From positions 1 to 36,730 of the forward strand of contig JAEMGR010000049.1 in the NCBI GenBank assembly GCA_016458225.1: a stretch of 36,730 bases of DNA, written 5' to 3'. The first letter of the stretch is position 1; each line of letters begins with the position of its first letter. The position numbers were made by a program, and so were the translations under genes. Under the pieces are notes generated by a model. It did no database searches. It worked only from the letters and a program-made list of their open reading frames with translations, and was not told where the DNA came from. Source of the stretch: Myxococcaceae bacterium JPH2. GTDB lineage: Bacteria > Myxococcota > Myxococcia > Myxococcales > Myxococcaceae. Below are positions 15,267 through 22,635 of this stretch, piece after piece.

Positions 15267-16526
15267 ATGAAGGCAGGAATGACGTTGCTGCGAGCGGTGG
15301 CGGCGGTGTCCTTGGTGTTGGCGTTGAGCTCCTGCGGAGACGTGCCCCCACCGGACGCGGCACAGCCCAGCACTCGCCAGGATGAGCTGGTCGCAGAGGC
15401 CGTGCCTCTCCCGCTCCCTGCCGGCTGCCTCATCACCTCCCTGGATACAGACCATGACGGCATCTGTGACATCGTCGAGGCGGTGTTGGGCACCGATCCC
15501 AACAAGGCGGACACCGATGGGGACAACCTGAGCGACTACGTCGAATCATTCGGCTTCGGCGGCTTGGATTTGAGTGCCCTCGGCGCCAACGCGCGCAAGA
15601 AGGACATCTTCGTGGAGGTGGACTACTACCCCGGCCTCCAGCCCTCCCAGGCGCTGCTGAACAGCGTGATCACGGCGTTCGCCAACGCGCCGGTGAACAA
15701 CCCGAATGGGACCACGGGCATCAACCTGCACCTGGTGTTGGATCAGCAGATCGCCGCCGCGGATGCGGACCAGGACTTGAATCCGGTCTGGACCGACTTC
15801 GACACCATCAAGGCCAAGTATTTCTCCGCGAACCGTGCGCCGTACTTCCACTACATGCTGTTCGCGAACCGCTACAACGGAGGCAACTCCAGCGGCATCT
15901 CGCGCGGCATTCCCGCGCATGACTTCGTGGTGACCCTGGGCTTCGTGGGAGGCGTGACCGATCTGGCGCTGGCGGGCACCCTCATGCACGAGCTGGGGCA
16001 CAACATCGGCCTGCGCCACGGCGGCAATGACGACTCCAACTACAAGCCCAACTACCTGAGCATCATGAACTACGAATACCAGTTCTATGGGTTCGTCATT
16101 GACCGCATCGGTGGCACGCTCGACTACTCACGCGTGAAGGTGGCCGCCTTCGACGAGAGGACCGTCAGCGAGACGACCGCGTTCGCGCCCGTGGCCCCGA
16201 CCACGGAGGCTGACCTCTCTCGCATTGGAGGGATCCGCGTCAACGGCGTCTCGGTGTTTGGCCATGCCGACACCGACCTCGACTTCAATAACAACATCAA
16301 CATTGACCCCGGCACCTACGCCCTGGACTTCAACCGCAGCGGCTCCGCCACGGATGTCTTCCCGGCGTCGCAGAATGACTGGTTGGCGCTGCTCTTCGAT
16401 GGCGGCGGCACGATTGGCTTCGCCGCGCCGGGCGTCTCGCGGAGCCTGGGGCGCGCGGAGCCCTTCCTCGTGGCCCCCGAGAAGATGGAGCCCTGCCTCA
16501 CGGTGGATCCGAAGCACGCCCCGTAA
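15267..16526 (+). CDS. Secreted metzincin-like zinc metalloprotease lipoprotein
   Basis: 419 residues from ATG 15267, with GGGGAAGGAA six bases upstream; an ATG 18 bp earlier lies ahead of that site. The signal peptide ends in LSSC (Cys23), a lipobox. Residues 60-90 hold two thrombospondin-3-like calcium repeats (DTDHDGICD, DTDGDNLSD). The zinc site HELGHNIGLRHGG gives His241, Glu242 (catalytic), His245 and His251. SIMNY with Met267 is the Met-turn of metzincins. The C-terminal ~120 residues include DTDLDFNNNINID, another Asp/Asn-rich, possibly calcium-binding stretch. Subfamily unresolved. It likely acts at the cell surface or outside the cell. Confidence 0.88.
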   Translation: MKAGMTLLRAVAAVSLVLALSSCGDVPPPDAAQPSTRQDELVAEAVPLPLPAGCLITSLDTDHDGICDIVEAVLGTDPNKADTDGDNLSDYVESFGFGGLDLSALGANARKKDIFVEVDYYPGLQPSQALLNSVITAFANAPVNNPNGTTGINLHLVLDQQIAAADADQDLNPVWTDFDTIKAKYFSANRAPYFHYMLFANRYNGGNSSGISRGIPAHDFVVTLGFVGGVTDLALAGTLMHELGHNIGLRHGGNDDSNYKPNYLSIMNYEYQFYGFVIDRIGGTLDYSRVKVAAFDERTVSETTAFAPVAPTTEADLSRIGGIRVNGVSVFGHADTDLDFNNNINIDPGTYALDFNRSGSATDVFPASQNDWLALLFDGGGTIGFAAPGVSRSLGRAEPFLVAPEKMEPCLTVDPKHAP

Positions 16527-16558
16527 GCACGCCGCCCCTCACTGACGCGCCGAATCCC

Positions 16559-16589
16559 ACCGCCGGGGGCCTGCACGGGCCCCGGCGGT
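16559..16589 (+). terminator. Strong hairpin after the metalloprotease gene
   Basis: A 10-bp perfect stem, ACCGCCGGGG / CCCCGGCGGT, with further inner pairing, starts 32 bp after the stop and is followed by CGTGTCTGTCC. It is the best terminator candidate in the window. Confidence 0.65.
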
Positions 16590-16648
16590 CGTGTCTGTCC
16601 AAGCGCATCGACCCGAACGGTGGGCTCGCTCGAGGCGGATGCCCATCT

Positions 16649-16662
16649 GTCCATGAGTGGAC
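16649..16662. promoter_or_regulatory. Covarying palindrome, copy B
   Basis: GTCCA-TGAG-TGGAC is a 5-bp inverted repeat with a 4-nt centre. Compared with 15129-15146, the closing pair next to the centre is A:T instead of G:C on both arms, while outer bases beyond 5 bp no longer pair. Confidence 0.4.
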
Positions 16663-16690
16663 GCTGATAGATGCCCAACACACTGTGGTC

Positions 16691-16721
16691 TTGATAGGGC
16701 AACCTCATTCACGCCTAATCT
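16691..16721 (+). promoter_or_regulatory. Promoter-like element before the second Cys-rich lipoprotein gene
   Basis: TTGATA-N19-TAATCT, aligned base for base with the element at 15173-15203. Confidence 0.45.
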
Positions 16722-16796
16722 GAAATTCCCGTGTCGCCGCGCCTCATCCTCGGGGCGCCTGCTGGCACGGGAAGGAACAGACCCAAGAAGGTAGGA

Positions 16797-17246
16797 ATGA
16801 CGTTGCTGCGTGCGATGGCGACGGTGTCCGCGGTGTTGGCTTTGAGCGCCTGTGGCGCGATGCCGGGCGACGAGAACGCGCCCCTGGGCGATGACTCCGT
16901 CGTGGAGTCCAAGGCCGCGCTGGGGAGCTGCCCTGGCTATGATTCCTGTGCCGCGTTCTCGCCGTGGGTCGACGTCCCTGGGACCACCACGTGCACCGAG
17001 GACACGTCGTGTGGCTATACCTGGGTTTGCGGCTCGTGTTTCGCGGGCGGGGCGCAGGATGAGCTGAAGGACAACACCGACCCGAGCTTCATCCCCCAGT
17101 GTCCCCCCGGCTCGTGCCCGCAGACCGTGGGCAAGCCCGCCAAGTACGTCCAGCAGACCCGCTACCGCGTCTGCTACAACCCGGCCGGCCAGAGCTGCAC
17201 GGACCGCGAGTACCAGACCGGCGCGAAGGTCGCCTGCGGCTGCTGA
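16797..17246 (+). CDS. Cysteine-rich lipoprotein, paralog 2
   Basis: 149 residues if started at ATG 16797. In the two related genes translation starts four codons earlier at ATGAAG, but here that codon is AAG, so the next Met is used with AAGG five bases upstream. A GTG at 16731 would give a poor, non-hydrophobic extension. The signal MTLLRAMATVSAVLALSAC ends in lipobox LSAC (Cys19). The mature part has twelve more cysteines, and the blocks LGSCPGYDSCAAFSPW, DPSFIP and CYNPAGQSCTD are shared with paralog 1. Probably a disulfide-rich envelope or surface protein; no enzymatic motif. Confidence 0.78.
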   Translation: MTLLRAMATVSAVLALSACGAMPGDENAPLGDDSVVESKAALGSCPGYDSCAAFSPWVDVPGTTTCTEDTSCGYTWVCGSCFAGGAQDELKDNTDPSFIPQCPPGSCPQTVGKPAKYVQQTRYRVCYNPAGQSCTDREYQTGAKVACGC

Positions 17247-17263
17247 ACCCTCCCCGGGGCCCC

Positions 17264-18505
17264 TCAGCGCACCGGCTCGAAGAAGCGCTCGGCGCGCAGC
17301 CCCGTGCCCTTGAAAAGACTGCTCAACAGGCCGTCATACCCCCATGACAGCCAGACAATCATGGCCTTGCCTTTGATGTGGCCATCGGGGACGTAGGCAG
17401 GCACCACGGGACCGCCCAGGCCGTAGCGGCTGTCCAGGCTGTTGTCGCGATTGTCCCCCGCGACGAAGACGTGGCCCTCGGGAACGACATACGGGCCTTC
17501 GTGCGCTCGGGCCGGCGGGCGCACGGGGTTCTGAAGCGCGGCGTGTGTCACCCCCGACAGGTGCTCGCGGTACAGCACGAGGTGCTCCTCGAACCACGCC
17601 CCGCTCTCCTCGGCGCGGTTGTGCACGACCGAGTTCGCGGACTCGAGTTCGCGCGGCTGTGGCTGCCCGTTGATGACCACTCCGTCGTCGACGAACTCGA
17701 CCGTATCGCCCGGAACGCCGACCACGCGCTTGATGAGGTCCGTGGAGGTGTCCACCGGATTGTTGAAGACAATCACGTCACCCCGCGCCGGCGCTCGGAC
17801 GATGCGGAAGGGCACCACATTGAGCAGCGGGATGCGCACGCCGTAGATGAACTTGTTGATGAAGACCTGATCTCCAAGCTGGAGCGTGGGCAACATCGAG
17901 CCCGAGGGAATCCGATACGGCTCGATGATCACGGTCCGGATGAGCAGCGCGATGAAGAGCGCCTTCGCGATGCCCACGAGAAAGCTGCCCGCGAAGGGTC
18001 GGCGCTGCGCGCCCCAAAGCTCGGTGGCGAGCCCGTCCAGCACCTTCACCTCGGCTCGAAGCGTGTCCGCATGGTCCGCGATCGACGCGGCCTCCACGCG
18101 CAAGGCGTGCTCCAGGAGGCGCTCGACGGCGGGCGCGGGCAACGAACCGGCTCCACGCGACAGCAGGCGCTCCACCTCGGCGATGAGTTCGCTCGCGTCG
18201 TGCCTCGGCTGAAGCAGCGCCCGCGCCTTCGCGGACACCTGACGCCAGCCCCACAGCGCGACGCTGGCGAGCACCATCGCCAGCCCCCAGCCCCGCATCA
18301 CGGGCTGGGCCCACGCGGCGGTCTCGGGGAGGGACTCGATGAGCGCCACGTCCAGCACGAAGGCGATACCCAACAAGGACAAGGGCGCCCAGGGGCTCGT
18401 CAGCAGCTCGCGCCGCAGGTGCTGGCGCCTCGCGGCGTGCTGGGCGGGGGTGCGCCGGGCCGCGAGCGTGGCGGACGGTTTCTCGAAGGGACGGGCCGTG
18501 TTCAT
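17264..18505 (-). CDS. lepB: Signal peptidase I
   Basis: 413 residues, longer than the E. coli enzyme (~324). It cleaves Sec/Tat signal peptides at the periplasmic face of the inner membrane. The catalytic Ser203 lies in RIPSGSMLPTL and the general-base Lys259 in DLIKRVVGVPGD. The family box GHVFVAGDNRDNSLDSR is intact. Upstream there are two membrane segments near residues 40-85, a ~90-residue charged helical stretch unlike standard LepB, and a third hydrophobic segment (SFLVGIAKALFIALLIRTVI) just before the catalytic domain. Myxobacteria often have several SPase I copies, so this may not be the only one. Confidence 0.9.
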   Translation of the reverse strand: MNTARPFEKPSATLAARRTPAQHAARRQHLRRELLTSPWAPLSLLGIAFVLDVALIESLPETAAWAQPVMRGWGLAMVLASVALWGWRQVSAKARALLQPRHDASELIAEVERLLSRGAGSLPAPAVERLLEHALRVEAASIADHADTLRAEVKVLDGLATELWGAQRRPFAGSFLVGIAKALFIALLIRTVIIEPYRIPSGSMLPTLQLGDQVFINKFIYGVRIPLLNVVPFRIVRAPARGDVIVFNNPVDTSTDLIKRVVGVPGDTVEFVDDGVVINGQPQPRELESANSVVHNRAEESGAWFEEHLVLYREHLSGVTHAALQNPVRPPARAHEGPYVVPEGHVFVAGDNRDNSLDSRYGLGGPVVPAYVPDGHIKGKAMIVWLSWGYDGLLSSLFKGTGLRAERFFEPVR

Positions 18506-18648
18506 GGGCGAGGGCTGCTCCGAAAGACTTCCTTGAGGAGGGACGAGCCACCCCCCACCCCGAGCCGCCTCGCTTCATAGCCCAGGCGAAGTCCAGGAAT
18601 CCCGGCGACGCGGCGCATGCCCGCCCGCGTCATGAGCCCTGGAGTCGC

Positions 18649-18667
18649 ATTGGACCAAGGAATCGGA
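18649..18667 (+). promoter_or_regulatory. 19-bp shared motif, copy 2
   Basis: ATTGGACCAAGGAATCGGA lies 60 bp before the ATG of the first GMC gene, in the gap to lepB. It differs from copy 1 (13423-13441) at one position. A CCTGGA also lies a few bases upstream of both copies. Confidence 0.4.
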
Positions 18668-18727
18668 CGCCGACCGTTGTAGGAGACGACACGCGCCACG
18701 TGGACGTGGGAAGGGACGAGGGGGCAC

Positions 18728-21052
18728 ATGGGGCTCGCGTACGACGGCCTGGTCATCGGCACTGGCTTTGGAGGAGCGGTGGCCGCGTGCCGGCTGGCCC
18801 AGGCGGGCCTGTCCGTGCGCGTCCTGGAGCGCGGGCGCCGCTATCCGAAGAACGCCTTCCCTCGTGACTGGTCCAACCCGCTCAACGGCTGGCTGTGGCA
18901 GCACGAGCAGGGCCTCTTCGACGTGAAGCTCCTGCCGGGGATGAGCATGGTGCAGGCGGCGGGCTACGGCGGCGGCTCGCTCATCTACGCCAACGTGCAC
19001 CTGCGCCCACCCGCGGAAGCGTTCGCCTCGGACTGGCCCGAGGGCTATGGCCGCGCCGAGTTGGATCCGTACTACGACCTGGTCGCGTACATGCTGGACC
19101 TCCAGCCCATCACCGCGCGCGCGGGCGAGCTGCCCACCAAGACGCGGCGCATGCGGGAGGTGGCGCGCGCGCTCGGTCGTGAGGCGCAGTTCTTCCACCC
19201 CGACCTCGCGGTCAACTTCACGCCCGCTCGCGAGACGGTGCTCAACAAGTTCAACGTCCCGCAGGAGGGCTGCAACCTCTGCGGCGAATGCGACATCGGC
19301 TGCAACGTCCACGCGAAGAACACGCTGGACCTCAACTACCTCGCCGTCGCCGAGCAGCGCGGCGCCGAGGTGACGACGCAGGCCGAGGTCACCCGCATCG
19401 AGCCGCTGTCCCCGGGCTATCGCGTCACGTACACGGACCACGCCGCGGGCGGCGTCTCGCGCACCGTGGACGCGCGCCGCGTCTTCCTCTGCGCGGGCGC
19501 GGTCAACACCACCGAGCTGCTGCTGCGCTGCCGCGATGCCTGGGGCACGCTGCCTCGGCTGAGCGAGCGGCTCGGCTGCCGCTACTCGGCCAACGGAGAC
19601 TTCCTCGCGTTCGCCTTCGACACGCGCGAGATGTGGGACCCCGCCCAGGGCCCCACCATCACCACCAGCCTCGTGGTGGACCAGGGCCAGGACGCGGACA
19701 GGACGTGGTTCCTCTTCCAGGAGGGCGGCCACCCGTCGCAGATCGCCGGTCTGCTGCACCTCATGGCGCCGGGACATGACGGGCCGGTGCCCTCGGACGC
19801 GCTCCAGGCCGAGTTGGTGAAGGCGCTGCGGCTGCGCTCCCGCGACCTGGCCTCCATCGATGCGCAAGCCGGTCGCTTCCAGGCTGTGTTCCTCGCCATG
19901 GGGCGAGACAAGGGCAACGGCAAGCTGTCCCTCTCCTCCCTCACGCGCGAGCTGGAGGTGAAGTGGGACGTGCCCGGCAACCTGCCCCTGTATCGAACGC
20001 AGGAGCAGCTCTGCGAGGACGTGGCGCGCGCCTTGGGCGGACGCGCGGCCTACAACCCGCTCTGGTCGCGGCTGCACATCCCCGTGTCCGTGCACAACCT
20101 GGGCGGCTGCGCCATGGCCGAGGAGCCCGCGTACGGCGTCCTCACGCCCGAGGGTGAAGTGCATGGCCATCCCGGCCTGTACGTGCTCGATGGCGCGGCG
20201 CTGCCCGCCAGCACGGGCGTCAACCCGTCCTCCACCATCGCCGCCGTGGCCGAGCGCAACGTCGAGCGCGCCATCCGCTCGGCGCTCGGCCAACCGAACT
20301 GGACCGCGCCCGAGCGTGCCCCCGCGCCGCTCACCTCGGCCCTGCGCGTGACGCCGCCGCGCGTGGTGCCCCGCATCGACCCCATGGCATCCGTGGTGAT
20401 TCCCAAGGGCGGCACCCCGCCCTCTCCCACCCCCGTGGTGGGCCTGCGCTTCACCGAGCGGATGCGGGGCTTCGTCTCCGCGGGACACCTCCCCGTGGAC
20501 GACTACGCGGGCGCGGAGCGCGCGGGGCAACGCGCGCATACCGTGGCCGACTTCACCGTCACCATCAGCGCGCTCAACCTGGACCGCTTCCTCGCGGAGC
20601 CCACCCACGCGGCGCTCGCGCAGGGCACCGTGCATGTGCACGGCCTCACCCCGCCCGAGGGCGCGACGGTGGAGCACGGCCTCTTCAACCTCTTCGTGGA
20701 CGCGACCGGGTTCTACGAGCGGCGCATGCTGTACCTGCTGCCCTTCACCGGGACGGATGGCCAGCCGTATCTGCTGGACGGCTTCAAGGACGTGAAGGAC
20801 CACGGCGCCTTCGACGTGTGGGGCGCCACCGCCACGCTCCACACCGTCATCCGCCGAGGCCACACGCGCGGCGGACCCGTGGTGTCCAGTGGCATCATCC
20901 GCCTGCACCTGCCGGACTTCATGCGGCAGGTCACCACCTTCGAGGTGCTCGGCACCTCCTCCCCCGTGGCCCAAGCGGATGCGCTGCGGCGCTTCGGGGC
21001 CATGTTCATGGGCTCGTTGTGGGACGTCTTCGTGCGTCCCCGAATGGAATAG
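18728..21052 (+). CDS. GMC oxidoreductase (cholesterol-oxidase-like) with extra C-terminal domain
   Basis: 774 residues, starting behind GAGGGGG. The N-terminal FAD Rossmann motif is GTGFGGAVAACRLAQAG. GYGGGSLIYANVH is the second GMC flavin segment. His456 (VHNLGGC) and Asn499 (GVNPSSTIAAVAER) correspond to the active-site His/Asn region of the cholesterol/choline oxidase branch. A four-Cys cluster, C182-x2-C185-x2-C188-x3-C192, has ferredoxin-like spacing. After ~residue 555 comes a ~220-residue domain (GLRFTERMRGFV through VFVRPRME) that I take for a beta-rich accessory domain found in similar fusions. First gene of a three-gene operon. Substrate unknown, probably a hydrophobic alcohol. Confidence 0.85.
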   Translation: MGLAYDGLVIGTGFGGAVAACRLAQAGLSVRVLERGRRYPKNAFPRDWSNPLNGWLWQHEQGLFDVKLLPGMSMVQAAGYGGGSLIYANVHLRPPAEAFASDWPEGYGRAELDPYYDLVAYMLDLQPITARAGELPTKTRRMREVARALGREAQFFHPDLAVNFTPARETVLNKFNVPQEGCNLCGECDIGCNVHAKNTLDLNYLAVAEQRGAEVTTQAEVTRIEPLSPGYRVTYTDHAAGGVSRTVDARRVFLCAGAVNTTELLLRCRDAWGTLPRLSERLGCRYSANGDFLAFAFDTREMWDPAQGPTITTSLVVDQGQDADRTWFLFQEGGHPSQIAGLLHLMAPGHDGPVPSDALQAELVKALRLRSRDLASIDAQAGRFQAVFLAMGRDKGNGKLSLSSLTRELEVKWDVPGNLPLYRTQEQLCEDVARALGGRAAYNPLWSRLHIPVSVHNLGGCAMAEEPAYGVLTPEGEVHGHPGLYVLDGAALPASTGVNPSSTIAAVAERNVERAIRSALGQPNWTAPERAPAPLTSALRVTPPRVVPRIDPMASVVIPKGGTPPSPTPVVGLRFTERMRGFVSAGHLPVDDYAGAERAGQRAHTVADFTVTISALNLDRFLAEPTHAALAQGTVHVHGLTPPEGATVEHGLFNLFVDATGFYERRMLYLLPFTGTDGQPYLLDGFKDVKDHGAFDVWGATATLHTVIRRGHTRGGPVVSSGIIRLHLPDFMRQVTTFEVLGTSSPVAQADALRRFGAMFMGSLWDVFVRPRME

Positions 21053-21064
21053 GAGACGCGCGAC

Positions 21065-22612
21065 GTGGTGATGGCAACGCGGTACGACGTGGTGGTGGTG
21101 GGCTCTGGCTTCGGCGGATCCATCAGCGCCCTGCGCCTGGCGCAGGCCGGCAAGTCGGTGGCGGTGCTGGAGCGCGGGCGGCGCTATCCCCCCGGCCAGT
21201 TCCCCCGAGACGTCACGCAGCCGGACTCGCTCCTGTGGCGTCACGCATCGCGCCCGAGCGCCCAGGGCCTCTACGACGTGCGCTTCCTGTCTGGCATGGG
21301 CACCGTGACGGCCAGTGGCGTGGGCGGCGGCTCGCTCATCTACGCCAACATCCACGTGCGCCCGGATGCCGTCGTGTTCCAGGACCCGCGCTGGCCGCGC
21401 ACGTGGACCCGCGACGCGCTGGAGCCCTACTTCGACAAGGTCGCGCGCGAGCTGCGCCTGTCGCCTGTTCCCGAGTCCATCCATCTGCCCAAGCGCGAGG
21501 CGTTCAAGCGCGCCGCGAACCAGATGGGCCGCCCCACGTTCGACCCGCCCGAGGCCGTGTCCTGGACGGAGCCCTCGGCCCCCGGCCGCAAGCCCTGTCA
21601 GCTCTGCGCCGAATGCGAGTTCGGCTGTCAGCACGGCGCGAAGAACACGATGGACCTCACCTACCTGGCGCGCGCCGAGGCGCTGGGCACCACCGTCCTG
21701 CCTCGCACGCAGGTGTCCCACGTCGAGCCCGTCACGGGCGGCTACCGCGTGCACGCCACCGACCTGGCCACGGGCGAGCCTCGCGTCGTGGAGGGCACCC
21801 GCGTGGTGCTGTCCGCCGGCACGCTGGGCACGGTGGAGATACTGCTGCGCAGCCGCGACCGGGCGCGCACCCTGCCCCGCGTCAGCGCGCGGCTGGGCCA
21901 TGGGTATTCAGGCAACGGAGACTTCCTCGGCTCGCTCCAGAACGCGCGGGAGGACCTGCAGCCATGGGTGGGGCCCGACGTGGCCACGGTGATGAAGTTC
22001 TTCGACGCCGAGCCGCGCTTCACGATGGTGACGGCCACCTTCAACAAGCCCGTCACCGAGGTGCTCGCGGGCATGGGCCAGCCGAGGCTCGGGCCCTTCC
22101 AGGGCATCGGCGCGCCGCTGTGGACCTGCCTGGGTCCCTTGCTGCACAAGGCCCTGGGCAAGGGACTCTTGAGCAAGCCCCTGGGCTCCGTGGCGAACGC
22201 GTCCGGCGCGTGCAACCTGTTCGCCATCGGCCAGGACAACGCCAATGGGCGCATGGGACTCAAGGGCGACCGGCTGGACGTGGAGTGGGACTTCGCTCGG
22301 GAGAACGCCGCGCTCGTCGCACGCATCTCCGAGGCGATGAGTGAGCTGGCCTCGCAGTACGGCGCCACGTATGCGCCGCTCGTCACGTGGCAGCTCTTCC
22401 GGCGCCCCATCACCGTGCACTCGCTGGGTGGAGCGCACCTGGCCGAGTCCCCCGAGCAGGGCGTGGTGAACACCGAGGGCGAGGTGTTCCATCACCCTGG
22501 CCTCTACGTGGCGGATGGCTCGGTCATCCCCACGGCCATCGGCTTCCATCCGGTGATGACCATCAGCGCGGCGGCGGAGCGGATCGCCGAGGCCGTGGCG
22601 CGCAGCTTCTGA
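21065..22612 (+). CDS. GMC oxidoreductase, second copy
   Basis: 515 residues from GTG 21065 (AGGAG nine bases upstream); GTG 21068 and ATG 21071 are alternatives. It has the FAD motif GSGFGGSISALRLAQAG, the GVGGGSLIYANIHVRP segment and a four-Cys cluster C178, C181, C184 and C188, all paralogous to the previous gene but without its C-terminal domain. The active-site His452 (VHSLGG) is kept. The position equal to Asn499 of the first GMC protein is His495 (GFHPVMTISAAAER), a His-His pair more like glucose-oxidase-type GMC enzymes. It lies 12 bp after its neighbour, so the two are co-transcribed. Confidence 0.85.
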   Translation: MVMATRYDVVVVGSGFGGSISALRLAQAGKSVAVLERGRRYPPGQFPRDVTQPDSLLWRHASRPSAQGLYDVRFLSGMGTVTASGVGGGSLIYANIHVRPDAVVFQDPRWPRTWTRDALEPYFDKVARELRLSPVPESIHLPKREAFKRAANQMGRPTFDPPEAVSWTEPSAPGRKPCQLCAECEFGCQHGAKNTMDLTYLARAEALGTTVLPRTQVSHVEPVTGGYRVHATDLATGEPRVVEGTRVVLSAGTLGTVEILLRSRDRARTLPRVSARLGHGYSGNGDFLGSLQNAREDLQPWVGPDVATVMKFFDAEPRFTMVTATFNKPVTEVLAGMGQPRLGPFQGIGAPLWTCLGPLLHKALGKGLLSKPLGSVANASGACNLFAIGQDNANGRMGLKGDRLDVEWDFARENAALVARISEAMSELASQYGATYAPLVTWQLFRRPITVHSLGGAHLAESPEQGVVNTEGEVFHHPGLYVADGSVIPTAIGFHPVMTISAAAERIAEAVARSF

Positions 22613-22635
22613 CCTCTCTCGACGTGGAGCAGACC

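Larger units (their letters stand above)
15126..15290 (+). repeat. Duplicated upstream/leader region, copy A
   Basis: From the CATCTGTCC dyad through the promoter-like element to the first signal-peptide codons (GGAATGACGTTGCTGCG), this stretch aligns with 16646-16808 with only scattered substitutions. The copied block covers promoter, 5' leader, ribosome-binding site and signal peptide but not the mature protein. The downstream proteins (protease versus Cys-rich protein) are unrelated. Confidence 0.7.
16646..16808 (+). repeat. Duplicated upstream/leader region, copy B
   Basis: Partner of the block at 15126-15290. Differences include loss of the ATG used by the protease gene (ATGAAG is AAGAAG here) and compensated changes in the dyad. 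Conservation stops within the signal-peptide coding part. Confidence 0.7.

Noticed and set aside
18575-21901. Very long open minus-strand frame opposite the two GMC genes
   Set aside because: It mirrors the high-GC codon bias of the plus-strand genes, translates to Arg/Ala/His/Gly-rich sequence without motifs, and the plus-strand genes have clear FAD and active-site motifs.
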